Positions 8,157 through 16,757 are shown, counted from the stretch's first letter. The stretch: 64,000 bases of DNA from JASBRS01 sp964496495 (GCA_964496495.1 CAZBZU010000010.1:9793-73792); one strand, 5' to 3'. Notes: generated by a model from the sequence alone, not told the origin. Numbers and translations are program-made.

Positions 8157-8780
8157 GTGACCCCGCTGCTCGTCGGGCTCACCGGCAACATCGGCTCGGG
8201 CAAGTCGAGCGTGGCGCGCCTGCTGGAGGCGCGCGGCGCGGCGGTGATCGACGCCGACGCGCTCGCCCGCCAGGCCACGGAGGACCCCGCGGTGCTGGCG
8301 CGCATCGCCGCCGAGCTGGGGCCGGAGCTGGTGGAGGACGGCCGGCTCGACCGCGCCGCCGTCGCTCGCCGGGTGTTCGCCGACGAGGACGCCCGCCGGC
8401 GCCTGAATGCCATCGTCCACCCCTGGGTGCGGCGGGCGATGGGCGCCGCCGTCGCCCGGCTGGCGGCGTCCCCGTCGCCGCCGCCGGTGATCGTGCTGGA
8501 CATCCCGCTGCTCTACGAGAACGGGCTGCAGGAGGGGCTGGACGCCGTCATCGTGGTGTCGGCGCCGCTGGCCTCGCGCATCGGGCGCGTCGTCCGCCGC
8601 ACCGGGCTCGGGGCCCGCGAGGTGCGCGCCCGCGACGCGGCGCAGATGCCGCTCGGGGCCAAGACGGAGCGAGCGGACTACGTCGTCGACAACGGCGGCC
8701 CACCCGAGCGCCTGGCGCCGCTGGTAGACGAGCTGTGGCGCGAGCTGGAAGCCCGCGCCACAGCGACCGGTCGAAGGTGA
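8157..8780 (+). CDS. coaE: Dephospho-CoA kinase
   Basis: A 207-residue P-loop kinase that phosphorylates dephospho-CoA in the last step of CoA synthesis. The Walker A is GNIGSGKSS at residues ~10-18. DADALARQ, the IVHPWVRRAM region, VLDIPLLYENG and an RDAAQMP segment (LID/CoA region) follow in family order. The length is typical. The GTG at 8157 is the last start before the P-loop. No strong ribosome-binding site precedes it and a GGAGGTGG lies too far upstream, so the start is moderately sure. It nearly abuts the converging DUF3352 gene (4 nt). Confidence 0.93.
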   Translation: MTPLLVGLTGNIGSGKSSVARLLEARGAAVIDADALARQATEDPAVLARIAAELGPELVEDGRLDRAAVARRVFADEDARRRLNAIVHPWVRRAMGAAVARLAASPSPPPVIVLDIPLLYENGLQEGLDAVIVVSAPLASRIGRVVRRTGLGAREVRARDAAQMPLGAKTERADYVVDNGGPPERLAPLVDELWRELEARATATGRR

Positions 8781-8784
8781 TGCC

Positions 8785-10533
8785 CTACCAGCTGACCTGC
8801 GTCAGCCCGTGGCTGTGGACGCTTCCGCCCGACACCTGGGTGTAGGACACGCCGCTGCCCAGCTTGTTGGCGACGAAGTCGAGGAACTTGGTGAGCGCGT
8901 CGGTGGCGGCGGTGACCTTGGCCATGTCGAGGCCCTGCGAGCCGCCCAGGCCGGCGAGCGTCTGAAGGCCGGTCACCAGCGAGGCGGCGCTGTTCTTCGT
9001 AGACGCCTTGGTGTCGGTCAGGCCGAAGCTGTGCGCGCCGTTGGGGATCTTCGAGCGCAGCGCGGCGAGCGCCGGAGGCAGTGAGGCCCCGTTCTGGCGC
9101 GCGGTGAGGACCGCGTCGAGGGCGCTGGTGCTGGTGCCGATGAACGCCTGGCCACCGGCGACCGCGTAGGAGAGCGTGACGCCGGGCGCCATGGCGACGG
9201 CGGTCACCGTCACGCCGCCCGCCTGGTGCGTGGCGGGCTTGGGCGCTGGTGCGCTGCCCGACGGGTTGGTGAAGCTGGCCAGCTGGGCGGCCAGCTTGCC
9301 GAACAGGTCGTTGAGGCCCTTCGTGGCCGCGACGTCGTCCTTGCTCTGCAGCACGAACACGCTGGCCCCGAGCATGTCGGTCGAGGGCATGCCCGGTTGC
9401 TGCGTGGCGGAGGCCGCCGAGGGCAGGCTGATGCTGGCGACGTTCTGTCCGGTCCACCCGAACAGATCGGTGCGCAGGTCGATGCCCACCATCCCCTTGA
9501 CGAACTGGTCGACGTCGCTGACGCCGAGCTGGGGCACGCTGGCGACCAGGTCGCCGAGGTAGTTCCACCAGTCCGTGATGGTCAGCGCGCTGCTGCTCAC
9601 GCTCAGCGCGGTCGACGGCACGAAGCCGAGCGGGGCGGTGGAGGCCGGCGCGGAGGACGCCAGCATGGTGTAGAGCGCGGCGTCCTTGCTCGAGCCGTCG
9701 AGCTGCTGCAGGCCCTCGGACTCGACGCCGGAGGAGGTGAAGCGGGTGACGCGGGCGATGGTGCCGATGGTGGTGAGGGCGTTCGTCAGCCGCTGCGACA
9801 GGGTGTCGAAGCCCTGCGCGTCGAGCACCGGCTTGAGGATGGGTCCCGCAGGTGCCGGGGCGAGGTAGCTGACCAGCTGGCCGTCGCCGAGCTTGGCGAG
9901 GGTCGCCTGGTAGCCCGGCTGGTCGGTGAACGACGGCTCGCTGGCGCCCTGGTGGCGCCGCAGCACGCCGCGGAGCACGTCAGGGTTGGAGGAGAGGGCC
10001 ACCAGCGCGCCGTCCTGGGCGTAGGCCACGGTGGTGCTGCTACCGCTGGAGTCGCTCACGGTCTCGACGAAGAAGGTCAGCTTGCCCTCGGTCAGCTTCT
10101 GGACGCCGGTCTTTCCGGCGCTGCTGGCGATCAGCTTGGCCGCGGCCTGCTGCGCCTTGGCGTCCACGCGGGCCACGAAGGTGACCGCCGGCAGCGGGTT
10201 GCCCTGACTGATCGACACGTCCAGGTACGCCTCGTTGCCCAGCACGTCGAGCGGGCCCAGCCCCTTGAGCTCGGCCGGCAGCTGGCCGACATTGGGTACC
10301 TTGCCGGACTGCTCGGCCTGCTTTGCGCTTGCGGCGAAGGCGGCCTCGAGCTTCTGGCCGACGCCGAGGCGGGTGAACTCGTCGATGTACGGCTGGATCT
10401 TGGCTTGCTGCCCGCTGAGGCCCTGCACGCCGACCACGAGGATGCTGTTCGGCGGCAGGAGCGGGCGCAGCGACTGAGCAGCCGCGCCCGAAACGAGCAG
10501 GATAGCGGCGAGTAGAACGAGGGCGCGCTTCAT
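8785..10533 (-). CDS. Secreted DUF3352-type protein
   Basis: A 582-residue protein with a clear signal peptide (MKRALVLLAAILLVSGAAAQ, cleavage near residue 20). The rest is alanine/serine/glycine-rich with no catalytic motif. Features such as PPNSILVVGVQGL near the mature N-terminus, AYAQDGALVALSSNPDVLRGVL and the later YAVAGGQAFIGTSTSALDAVL match DUF3352 proteins, a family of exported proteins of unknown function. GGGAGG lies 4 nt before the ATG. Abundant Ser/Ala/Gly suggests an extracytoplasmic, possibly surface-associated product. No functional claim can be made. Confidence 0.75.
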   Translation of the reverse strand: MKRALVLLAAILLVSGAAAQSLRPLLPPNSILVVGVQGLSGQQAKIQPYIDEFTRLGVGQKLEAAFAASAKQAEQSGKVPNVGQLPAELKGLGPLDVLGNEAYLDVSISQGNPLPAVTFVARVDAKAQQAAAKLIASSAGKTGVQKLTEGKLTFFVETVSDSSGSSTTVAYAQDGALVALSSNPDVLRGVLRRHQGASEPSFTDQPGYQATLAKLGDGQLVSYLAPAPAGPILKPVLDAQGFDTLSQRLTNALTTIGTIARVTRFTSSGVESEGLQQLDGSSKDAALYTMLASSAPASTAPLGFVPSTALSVSSSALTITDWWNYLGDLVASVPQLGVSDVDQFVKGMVGIDLRTDLFGWTGQNVASISLPSAASATQQPGMPSTDMLGASVFVLQSKDDVAATKGLNDLFGKLAAQLASFTNPSGSAPAPKPATHQAGGVTVTAVAMAPGVTLSYAVAGGQAFIGTSTSALDAVLTARQNGASLPPALAALRSKIPNGAHSFGLTDTKASTKNSAASLVTGLQTLAGLGGSQGLDMAKVTAATDALTKFLDFVANKLGSGVSYTQVSGGSVHSHGLTQVSW

Positions 10534-10621
10534 GGAACCTCCCGGAGGTGCGGCATAGCAGAGTGCAGCGGCCGCGAGCGTGACCGCGACGCCGTCCCGC
10601 GGAGGGCGGCGCGCTCAGGCC

Positions 10622-10650
10622 ACTATAGTCGCCCCGAGCACGCCGGTGAA
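10622..10650 (-). promoter_or_regulatory. Promoter TTCACC-17-TATAGT for the DUF3352 gene
   Basis: On the minus strand TTCACC is followed after 17 bp by TATAGT. The predicted start gives a leader of about 80 nt ahead of the gene beginning at 10533. It lies just beyond the transketolase stop. Confidence 0.4.
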
Positions 10651-10677
10651 GGGCTCCTTCTCCCAGCCGCCGGGTCC

Positions 10678-12705
10678 TCAGCGGCCCCCGACCTTGGCCA
10701 GGCTCTCTCGCGCGGCCTCGACCACGTTCGCGGCGGTGAAGCCGAACTCCTTCATCAGGCGGTCGCCGGGGGCCGACGCGCCGAAGCGGTCGAGGCCGAT
10801 GACCACCCCGTCACAGCCGGCGTAACGCTCCCAGCCGAGTGGGCTTCCGGCCTCGACGGTGACGCGCGCGCGCACGTGGGACGGGATCACGGCCTCGCGG
10901 TAGGCCCTGTCCTGCGCCTCGAACAGCTCCCAGCTCGGCAGGCTCACCACGCGGGCGCGCACGCCGTCCTCCGCGAGGGCGCTGCGCGCCTCCATGCAGA
11001 GCTGCACCTCGGAGCCGGTGGCGATGAGGAGCACGTCGGGCTCGGCCTCGCCGTCCGCCTCGGCGAGGACGTAGCCGCCCTTGGCGACGCTGCCTGGCGG
11101 CACCTCGAAGGCCGGCAGGCCCTGGCGGGTGAAGACCATCGCGACCGGGCCGCTCCGGTGCTGCGCGGCCACCGCCCAGGCCTGCGAGGACTCGTTGGGA
11201 TCGGCCGGCCGGATGAGGGTGAGGTCGGGGATGGCGCGCAGGGCCATCAGCTGCGAGACGGGCTGGTGGGTGGGCCCGTCGCCGCCCAGGCCGATGCTGT
11301 CGTGCGTGAACACGTAGCTGACCCCCGCCTTCATCAGGGCGGCGAGCCTCAGCGAGGGGCGCAGGTAATCCGAGAAGATCATGAAGGTGGCCACGAACGG
11401 CCAGATGCCGCCGTGCAGGGCGAGGCCATTGGCGATCGCGGCCATGCCGTGCTCGCGCACGCCGAAGTGGATGATGCGGCCGCCGTAGTTGCCTGGCGCC
11501 AGCGACTGCGCACCCTCGATGTCGGTGTGGTTGGAGCCGGCCAGGTCGGCCGAGCCGCCGATCATCTCCGGCAGGTGGCGGGCGACGGCGTTGAGGGCCG
11601 CTTCCGACGCCTTGCGCGTGGCCAGCTTGGTGCCCACCTGGTAACGCGGCAGATCGGCGTCGAAGCCCGCGGGCAGGTCCCCGCGCAGGACCCGCTCCAG
11701 CTCGCCGGCCAGCTCGGGGTGCGCCCCGCGGTAGCGGCCCATCAGCGCGTTCCAGTCGGCCTGAGCGCGCTCGCCCTGCCTCACGACCTCGCGATAGTGC
11801 TCCAGCACGTCATCGGGGACGGTGAACTCGGGCCAGTCGATGCCGAGGTTCTCCTTGGCGGCCCTGGCCTCCTCGTCGCCGAGGATCGACCCGTGCACGG
11901 CGGGGGTGCCCTGCTTGTGGGGGGCACCGAAGCCGATGATGCTCCTGACGCGGATGAAGCTCGGCCGCTGCGTCTCCTGGCGCGCCTTGTGGATGGCGTC
12001 CGCCAGCGCCTTGAGGTCGTTGCCGTCCTCGACGGACTGCACCTGCCAGCCGTAGGCTTCGTAGCGCGCCGGCACGTCCTCGGTGAAGGTGATGTCGGTG
12101 GAGCCGTCGATGGAGATGTCGTTGTCGTCGTAGAGCACGATGAGCTTGCCGAGGCCGTGATGCCCGGCGAAGGAGGATGCCTCGCTGGCCACCCCTTCCA
12201 TCATGTCGCCGTCGGAGGCGATGACGTAGGTGTGGTGGTCGATGACGTCGAAGCCGGGTCGGTTGAACCGTGCCGCCAGGTGCGCCTCGGCCAGCGCCAT
12301 GCCCACGGCCGTGCTGATCCCTTGCCCCAGCGGGCCGGTGGTGGTCTCGACGCCGACCGTGTGCCCGTACTCGGGGTGGCCGGGCGTCTTGCTGCCCCAC
12401 TGCCGGTAGCGCTTCAGCTCGGACATCGGCAGGTCGTAGCCGGTGAGGTGCAGCAGGCTGTACTGCAGCATCGAGCCGTGGCCGGCCGACTGGACGTAGC
12501 GGTCGCGGTTGGCCCAGCCGGGATCCTTGGGGTTGTGCCGCATGAAGCGCCGGTACAGCAGGTAGCCCACCGGCGCCGCGCCCATGGGCATGCCGGGGTG
12601 TCCGTCGCCGGCGGCCTGGGTGGCGTCGATCGTCAGCGCTCGGATGGCGTTCACCGCGCGCTCCTCGAGCGACTGGCGGTGGCGGGTGGTGGTGGCTTCG
12701 GTCAT
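10678..12705 (-). CDS. tkt: Transketolase
   Basis: A 675-residue thiamine-diphosphate enzyme of the pentose phosphate pathway, which transfers two-carbon ketol units between sugar phosphates. Key motifs: GHPGMPMG near residue 35, TTGPLGQGIS, the ThDP/Mg signature SDGDMMEG...YDDNDIS, the pyrimidine-domain GVREHGMAAIANG, and FTHDSIGLGGDGPTHQP. Full family length with N-terminal, pyrimidine and C-terminal domains. GGAGG lies 6 nt before the ATG; longer frames upstream lack it. It stands alone, 145 nt from the next gene in the same direction, so it may have its own terminator and promoter. Confidence 0.95.
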   Translation of the reverse strand: MTEATTTRHRQSLEERAVNAIRALTIDATQAAGDGHPGMPMGAAPVGYLLYRRFMRHNPKDPGWANRDRYVQSAGHGSMLQYSLLHLTGYDLPMSELKRYRQWGSKTPGHPEYGHTVGVETTTGPLGQGISTAVGMALAEAHLAARFNRPGFDVIDHHTYVIASDGDMMEGVASEASSFAGHHGLGKLIVLYDDNDISIDGSTDITFTEDVPARYEAYGWQVQSVEDGNDLKALADAIHKARQETQRPSFIRVRSIIGFGAPHKQGTPAVHGSILGDEEARAAKENLGIDWPEFTVPDDVLEHYREVVRQGERAQADWNALMGRYRGAHPELAGELERVLRGDLPAGFDADLPRYQVGTKLATRKASEAALNAVARHLPEMIGGSADLAGSNHTDIEGAQSLAPGNYGGRIIHFGVREHGMAAIANGLALHGGIWPFVATFMIFSDYLRPSLRLAALMKAGVSYVFTHDSIGLGGDGPTHQPVSQLMALRAIPDLTLIRPADPNESSQAWAVAAQHRSGPVAMVFTRQGLPAFEVPPGSVAKGGYVLAEADGEAEPDVLLIATGSEVQLCMEARSALAEDGVRARVVSLPSWELFEAQDRAYREAVIPSHVRARVTVEAGSPLGWERYAGCDGVVIGLDRFGASAPGDRLMKEFGFTAANVVEAARESLAKVGGR

Positions 12706-12930
12706 GCTGCCTCCTGAACGCGGGCGCCGCGAGGTGCCGGGCCCGACGAACTGCATCGCTCATCGAGGTGGCGGCGGCGCGGCGCCAGGGCGCCCCGCCG
12801 GGGAACGCTCCAACCATAGCAGCGGCCGGCGCGCCCGCGCGTCACGCCGTTCACCCGTGCCAGTCGGGGCTAAGGCGGTGAGCCCGGCGAGACGACGCGG
12901 AGAGCGGACCCGCGGCTCGCGGCGCCCGCC

Positions 12931-13464
12931 TCAGGGTCCCGCCCCGGGTCCGGTCTCGCTGGGGGAGGGGTCGGCCGGTCCCCGGTCCTTGCGCTGGCGG
13001 CGCCGCAGGATGTCCTGCCGTACCCGCTCGCCGGTCAGGTAGTGCCGCTTCTCCTCCTCGGTCTCCACCCGCAGCTTCGGCACCGCCACGGGCCGGCCGT
13101 CCTCGCCGATGGCCACGAAGTTGAGATGGCCGATGGTGCACAGCCGGCGCTCTCCGGTCAGGGGGTTCTCGCCGTGCACCTCGCAGCGCACGATCATGCT
13201 GGTGGTGCCGGCCCAGGCGACGCGGCTCTTGACCTCGACGATCTCGCCCACCTGGATGGGGTTGCGAAAATCGACCGGCTCGGTCGACGCGGTCACCGAT
13301 GCCTGGCGGCAGAAGCGCGAGCAGGCGACGGCGGCGTTGATGTCCATCCACTGGAGCACCACCCCGCCGAAGAGGGTCCCGAGCGGGTTCACCTGGTTGG
13401 GGAACACCGTGTCGACGGTGACCACCCAGTCGCTGACGCGGGTCTCGCTGGGATCGATGGGCAC
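12931..13464 (-). CDS. Acyl-CoA thioesterase, hotdog fold (YciA/BFIT-like)
   Basis: A 177-residue single hotdog-domain protein. The N-terminal VFPNQVNPLGTLFGGVVLQWMD is the family signature with the Asn/Asp-type active-site region, followed by AAVACSRFCR and later GHLNFVAIGEDGRP. It probably hydrolyses short or medium acyl-CoA esters in the cytoplasm. The C-terminal ~30 residues are basic then proline-rich, longer than usual. The GTG start at 13464 is set by TATACT 6 nt upstream. It is divergent from bioY, whose own TATACT lies 46 bp away. Confidence 0.85.
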   Translation of the reverse strand: MPIDPSETRVSDWVVTVDTVFPNQVNPLGTLFGGVVLQWMDINAAVACSRFCRQASVTASTEPVDFRNPIQVGEIVEVKSRVAWAGTTSMIVRCEVHGENPLTGERRLCTIGHLNFVAIGEDGRPVAVPKLRVETEEEKRHYLTGERVRQDILRRRQRKDRGPADPSPSETGPGAGP

Positions 13465-13470
13465 GAGGCC

Positions 13471-13476
13471 AGTATA
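13471..13476 (-). promoter_or_regulatory. -10 box TATACT, leaderless start
   Basis: TATACT on the minus strand ends 6 nt before the GTG of the thioesterase gene. Confidence 0.55.
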
Positions 13477-13521
13477 GGCGGCGCTGCCTCGTGGCGGCCC
13501 GCCGGCCCGGGGCGGCGCCTG

Positions 13522-13603
13522 TATACTCGGCGGCGACGGGCGCCCGGCGACCCCGCCAGCCGATCGCGCGGGCTCGCGACCGACAGGACGACGGGCGCCC
13601 GGC
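13522..13603 (+). promoter_or_regulatory. bioY promoter and leader with duplicated 14-mer
   Basis: A TATACT -10 box at 13522-13527 gives bioY a leader of ~85 nt, unlike the leaderless genes nearby. The leader contains GACGGGCGCCCGGC twice, at 13535-13548 and 13590-13603. Each copy has a self-complementary GGGCGCCC core, and the second abuts the Shine-Dalgarno. They could be operator half-sites or RNA stems acting on translation; I cannot match them to a known biotin-regulator box. Confidence 0.4.
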
Positions 13604-13616
13604 CCGGAGGTGGACC

Positions 13617-14228
13617 ATGGCAAGCCGAGCGGTCGACACGACGCTGAGTCCGACGCTGTCCCTGGCGTTGATCCAACGCATCCTCCCCGCATGGGAACGC
13701 CGGGCGAGCTTGCGTGCCGCGCTCCAGGTGGTCGTCGGCGTGGCCTTCCTGGCGGCGCTGGCGCAGCTGCGGGTGCAACTGGGGCCCGTGCCCTTCACCG
13801 GCCAGACCCTGGGAGTGCTGCTGCTGGGCAGCGCCTACGGCCTCGGCCTGGGCGTGCTGACGACCGGCGCCTACGTGGCGCTGGGCACGCTGGGGTTGCC
13901 GGTCTTCACCGGCTGGTCCGGCGGCGTCGCGCACCTGGCGGGCCCCACCGGCGGGTACCTGATCGGCTTCGTTCTTGCGGCAGGCTTGCTGGGCTGGCTG
14001 GCGGCCCGCGGCTGGGACCGGAGCTACCGCAGCACCGTCGGCGCCATGCTGCTGGCCGAAGCCGTCATCTACCTCCCCGGGCTGCTGTGGCTCCACGGGG
14101 TGATCGGCGGCGGTTGGGGCACGACCCTGGCGCTGGGGCTGGTGCCGTTCCTGGCAGGCGACGCGCTCAAGCTGCTGGTGGCCGTGGGCTTGCTGCCGAC
14201 GGCCTGGCGCCTGCTGGGACATCGGTGA
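13617..14228 (+). CDS. bioY: Biotin transporter S component BioY
   Basis: A 203-residue integral membrane protein, the substrate-binding unit of an ECF-type biotin importer. Typical features are RVQLGPVPFTGQTLGVLLLG in the first third, GLPVFTGWSGGVAHLAGPTGGYLIGF (biotin-binding and AxxxA-like membrane segments) and about six helices. No EcfA or EcfT gene is nearby, so it either works alone or shares a module elsewhere. GGAGG lies 6 nt before the ATG. The TGA overlaps the GTG of the following methyltransferase gene, coupling the two. Confidence 0.93.
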   Translation: MASRAVDTTLSPTLSLALIQRILPAWERRASLRAALQVVVGVAFLAALAQLRVQLGPVPFTGQTLGVLLLGSAYGLGLGVLTTGAYVALGTLGLPVFTGWSGGVAHLAGPTGGYLIGFVLAAGLLGWLAARGWDRSYRSTVGAMLLAEAVIYLPGLLWLHGVIGGGWGTTLALGLVPFLAGDALKLLVAVGLLPTAWRLLGHR

Positions 14229-15049
14229 CGAGCAGGGCCGAGCAGGACGGCGACACGCCGACACAACGGGCGCAACGGCGGGTGCGCGAGCAGTTCGCGG
14301 GCAGCGGCGACGCCTACGTCCTCAGCCCCGGCCACGCGCGGGGCGAGGAGCTGCCGAGGCTGGTGGGGGTGGCGCGCTCGCGGCTGGGCGAGCTCGCCGG
14401 CTTGCCGGCGCTCGACGTCGCCACCGGTGGCGGGCACACCGCCCGCACACTGGCCGAGGCGGGCATGAACGTCACCGCCAGCGACCTCACGCCGGACATG
14501 CTGGCGGCGGCCGAGCGGTACCTCGAGGGCTTGCTGCCGACGGCGCCGATCGAGTTCGTGGCGGCCGCGGCCGAGTCGCTGCCGTTTGCCGACGGCGCCT
14601 TCGCGCTGGTCACCTGCCGCATCGCCGCCCACCACTTCGGCGATCCGCGGGCGTTCCTCGCCGAGGCGAGGCGCGTGCTGGCGGCGGGCGGGGTGCTGGT
14701 GCTGATCGACAACGTGGCGCCCGAGGACGCGGCACTGGCCGAGGCGATGAACCGGGTGGAGCGGCTGCGCGACCCGTCCCACGTCGAGGCGTACCCGGTG
14801 TCGAGGTGGGTGGCCTGGGCGGCCGAGGCGGGGCTGGAGGCCTTCCACCTCGAGCGCTTCTGGCGCGTCAAGGCGCTGGAGACGTGGCTCGAGCGCGCCC
14901 GTACGGGCGAGGCCGAGCGTGCCGAGCTGCGCGCCTTCCTGGTGGGCGCGGCCCCCGCCGTGCGCGCCTACCTGGAGGTGCCGGGGGCGGCCGAGGCGTC
15001 GCTGCGGCACGAGGTGATGATGCTGGGGGCGAGCGCGGGCCCGACATAG
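14225..15049 (+). CDS. Class I SAM-dependent methyltransferase
   Basis: A 274-residue methyltransferase of the UbiE/Methyltransf_11 type. SAM motif I is LDVATGGGHTARTLAEAG, with an acidic motif II in VTASDLTPDML, then AESLPFADGAFALVTCRIAAHHF (motif post I/II) and VLIDNVAPED. The substrate is not evident. The GTG start overlaps the bioY stop by 4 nt. Coupling to a biotin transporter invites comparison with BioC, but the motifs around the substrate site do not let me claim that, and general UbiE-like enzymes look the same. Confidence 0.85.
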   Translation: MTSRAEQDGDTPTQRAQRRVREQFAGSGDAYVLSPGHARGEELPRLVGVARSRLGELAGLPALDVATGGGHTARTLAEAGMNVTASDLTPDMLAAAERYLEGLLPTAPIEFVAAAAESLPFADGAFALVTCRIAAHHFGDPRAFLAEARRVLAAGGVLVLIDNVAPEDAALAEAMNRVERLRDPSHVEAYPVSRWVAWAAEAGLEAFHLERFWRVKALETWLERARTGEAERAELRAFLVGAAPAVRAYLEVPGAAEASLRHEVMMLGASAGPT

Positions 15050-15062
15050 GCGCCGGCGTAGG

Positions 15063-15087
15063 CGTCGGCGCAGGGGCCGCGCCGACG
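15063..15087. terminator. Bidirectional terminator hairpin
   Basis: CGTCGGCGC and GCGCCGACG form a perfect 9-bp stem with a 7-nt loop between the converging ends of the methyltransferase (15049) and DUF3788 (15114) genes. There is no U-tract. Confidence 0.45.
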
Positions 15088-15113
15088 TAGGCGCGCCGCC
15101 CGGTCGCCGGCGT

Positions 15114-15554
15114 TCAGCTCGCGGGCGGCGCCGGGGCGGCGCCGGTGGCCGCCTGTTTGGCGTCCAGTAGCAGCTCGAGCTCGCTCAGGTCGCGGCGCTT
15201 GGCCACCTTCAGATAGAGCCATTTGCCTTCGCGGTAGGCGGTGGCCCGCGCCAGCGCGGCGCGGGTGGCGGGCCGCAGGCGAGCCTCCACCTGGCGCTGC
15301 GCGGCGGCCGGCAGGACGATCTGGGCCACCAGCGCGCCCTCGGCCGGGTAGAGCGAGGCGAGCGCGCGCCCCCTGCGGCGGTAGCGCAGCGCCCAGCCGT
15401 AGTTGACGCCGTAGAAACGCAGCTCGCTGGCAGCCCCGCCCCGCGAGAGACGTGCGGTCAGCGCCTGCCACAGCGGCAGCGCAGGGCCGAGCGACGCCAC
15501 GATGGCGCCCTCGCTCGGCGGGATGCTCTTGTCGGTGAACGCGCCCACAGCCAT
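15114..15554 (-). CDS. DUF3788-like protein
   Basis: A 146-residue cytoplasmic protein. ELRFYGVNYGWALRYRRRGRALASLYP in the middle, and a basic ending with EGKWLYLKVAKRRDL, match the DUF3788 family, whose function is unknown though it has a YdhG/SteA-like appearance. The ATG at 15554 is preferred because GGAGG lies 7 nt upstream; a GTG 6 nt earlier would overlap that site. A structured region with a strong hairpin lies 130-290 nt upstream on the same strand, so a long leader is possible. Confidence 0.7.
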   Translation of the reverse strand: MAVGAFTDKSIPPSEGAIVASLGPALPLWQALTARLSRGGAASELRFYGVNYGWALRYRRRGRALASLYPAEGALVAQIVLPAAAQRQVEARLRPATRAALARATAYREGKWLYLKVAKRRDLSELELLLDAKQAATGAAPAPPAS

Positions 15555-15678
15555 GGCCACCCCTCCTCGCGTCGAGCCTCATCTCGATTGTGCCGCGGCG
15601 GCCGCGCCCGTCAAGCGGCGGATGTCCTGGCGGCTGCATGGCCGCGCACTGCCTCGCGGCATCCGACCCGGCCACGTG

Positions 15679-15844
15679 AAACGCGCTCCCCGAGTGAACG
15701 GGGAGCGCGCCGGTACCCGCCGGAGTTTGGAGGGAACCCTAAGGCCCCCGCTCAACCTCAAGAAGGCGGTCCTGAGTTACCCTCGACGGGCACCTCCACT
15801 GGTCACGTCACGTTTGTCTATCTGGACCACCTCCTTTCCGTGGT
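15679..15844 (-). ncRNA. Candidate structured small RNA or leader RNA
   Basis: No credible protein lies here. On the minus strand TTCAAA-17-TATACT (15851-15879) predicts a transcript starting near 15844. It would end ~165 nt later at a perfect 11-bp stem with a 6-nt loop followed by TTT (15682-15709). Between them GAGGGTAAC and GTTCCCTC can close a long irregular hairpin containing CTCAGG/CCTTAG, and ACCAC/GGTGGT can pair near the 5' end. Length and long imperfect stem recall 6S RNA, but I find no decisive consensus. Alternatively it is a regulatory leader for the DUF3788 gene downstream. Confidence 0.45.
15682..15709 (-). terminator. Strong intrinsic terminator-like hairpin
   Basis: CGCGCTCCCCG and its exact complement form an 11-bp stem with loop TTCACT on the minus strand, followed by TTT. 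It would end the candidate RNA above. Confidence 0.6.
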
Positions 15845-15850
15845 GAGTCG

Positions 15851-15879
15851 AGTATATCTCTGGTCCGAGGCAATTTGAA
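15851..15879 (-). promoter_or_regulatory. Promoter TTCAAA-17-TATACT
   Basis: The minus strand reads TTCAAA, 17 bp, TATACT. No start codon follows at leaderless spacing, so it probably serves the structured RNA. The remaining ~290 nt up to 16147 hold nothing else I recognise. Confidence 0.5.
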
Positions 15880-16147
15880 GCGGTGTTGGTGCAATTCAAG
15901 GTGGTGTTGGGAGCAGTTAGACGGGATCTGGAGATCAAGGGTGCTCGGGTTCTGGGCTTCCCAGACGCTCAGGGTCGTGCGTTCGCCCTGAGTGAGGTCG
16001 CTGGAGCTTGGAACGGTCGTGGCGGGGATAGACGATGCCGCCGGAGGCGTCAACGAGGCACGACGAACCGGCGCGTGCAGCCCGTCCGGCGGGCCCCCGG
16101 CAAGCCGCCGTCCGCCGCGGCCCCGGGCGCACGCCGGAGGTACGCTC

Positions 16148-16588
16148 TCACTCTCCTGGCACCACCGTCGCGGCGGCCAGCATGAACACCACCAGGACGA
16201 TCGAGCCAAGGTACGGCATGTCCGCGTACCACCCGAGGCTGGCGAACGGTTCGCCGCCCAGCGCGAACGCCCACACCAGGAAGCCGGCGGTGGCGGTGAT
16301 CACCTGCGTGGCGGCCGGCGCCCTCGCCGCCGGGGTGCGGGTCTGGCGGTAGGTCCACACGGCGGTGATGGCCGCGAAGACGGCGATGAGTCCCCAGGTG
16401 AGCCACGTCGGCGCCGGAGTCTCTCCGGCCCTCACCCCCGGCAACACCCCCTGGACGGCCACGTACGCCGCCACCACGTCTGCCGGGATGTACTTCACGA
16501 GCCGGTCGAAATAGCCGTCCACGCCGGGCGCGGCAGCGACCGCGACCCCCTGGCTCGCCATCCGTGCGGTGACGATGCGACGTCCCAT
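16148..16588 (-). CDS. Small integral membrane protein of the protease cassette
   Basis: A 146-residue protein with about four hydrophobic helices. The first ~35 residues include a soluble or amphipathic stretch GYFDRLVKYIPADVVAAYVAVQG, a pattern I associate with small actinobacterial membrane proteins of unknown role. Helices follow at WLTWGLIAVFAAITAVWTY, VITATAGFLVWAFALGG and LGSIVLVVFMLAAATVV. GGAGGG lies 6 nt before the ATG. It is the last gene of the minus-strand cassette headed by the trypsin-like protease, 169 nt from the preceding gene. A membrane-effector role is inferred from context only. Confidence 0.65.
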   Translation of the reverse strand: MGRRIVTARMASQGVAVAAAPGVDGYFDRLVKYIPADVVAAYVAVQGVLPGVRAGETPAPTWLTWGLIAVFAAITAVWTYRQTRTPAARAPAATQVITATAGFLVWAFALGGEPFASLGWYADMPYLGSIVLVVFMLAAATVVPGE

Positions 16589-16757
16589 GCGATTCCCTCC
16601 TCACGGGGCGCGGCTGCGCCCGGCAGCAGGCCCGGCCGGCAGCGGGCCGGCGCGTTCCGAGCGCCTTCCCGCGCCGGCAGCGAAGCGGCTCCGTGCAGGA
16701 GGCCTTCCGCTGCCGGCCGCCGGCCCGGCGCGCGGGCCGCCGTGCGCGCCGGCGGCC

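Noticed and set aside
13522..13617. Known biotin-operator (BirA or BioR type) before bioY
   Set aside because: The repeated GC-rich 14-mer does not resemble the AT-rich BirA or TTATAGAT-type BioR boxes, so it is reported only as an unexplained repeat.
15822..15839. CTGGACCACCTCCTTTCC resembles the anti-Shine-Dalgarno end of 16S rRNA
   Set aside because: The upstream sequence shows no other 16S helix, and 23S or tRNA genes do not follow. Read on the other strand it is only a purine-rich stretch with no usable start codon after it.
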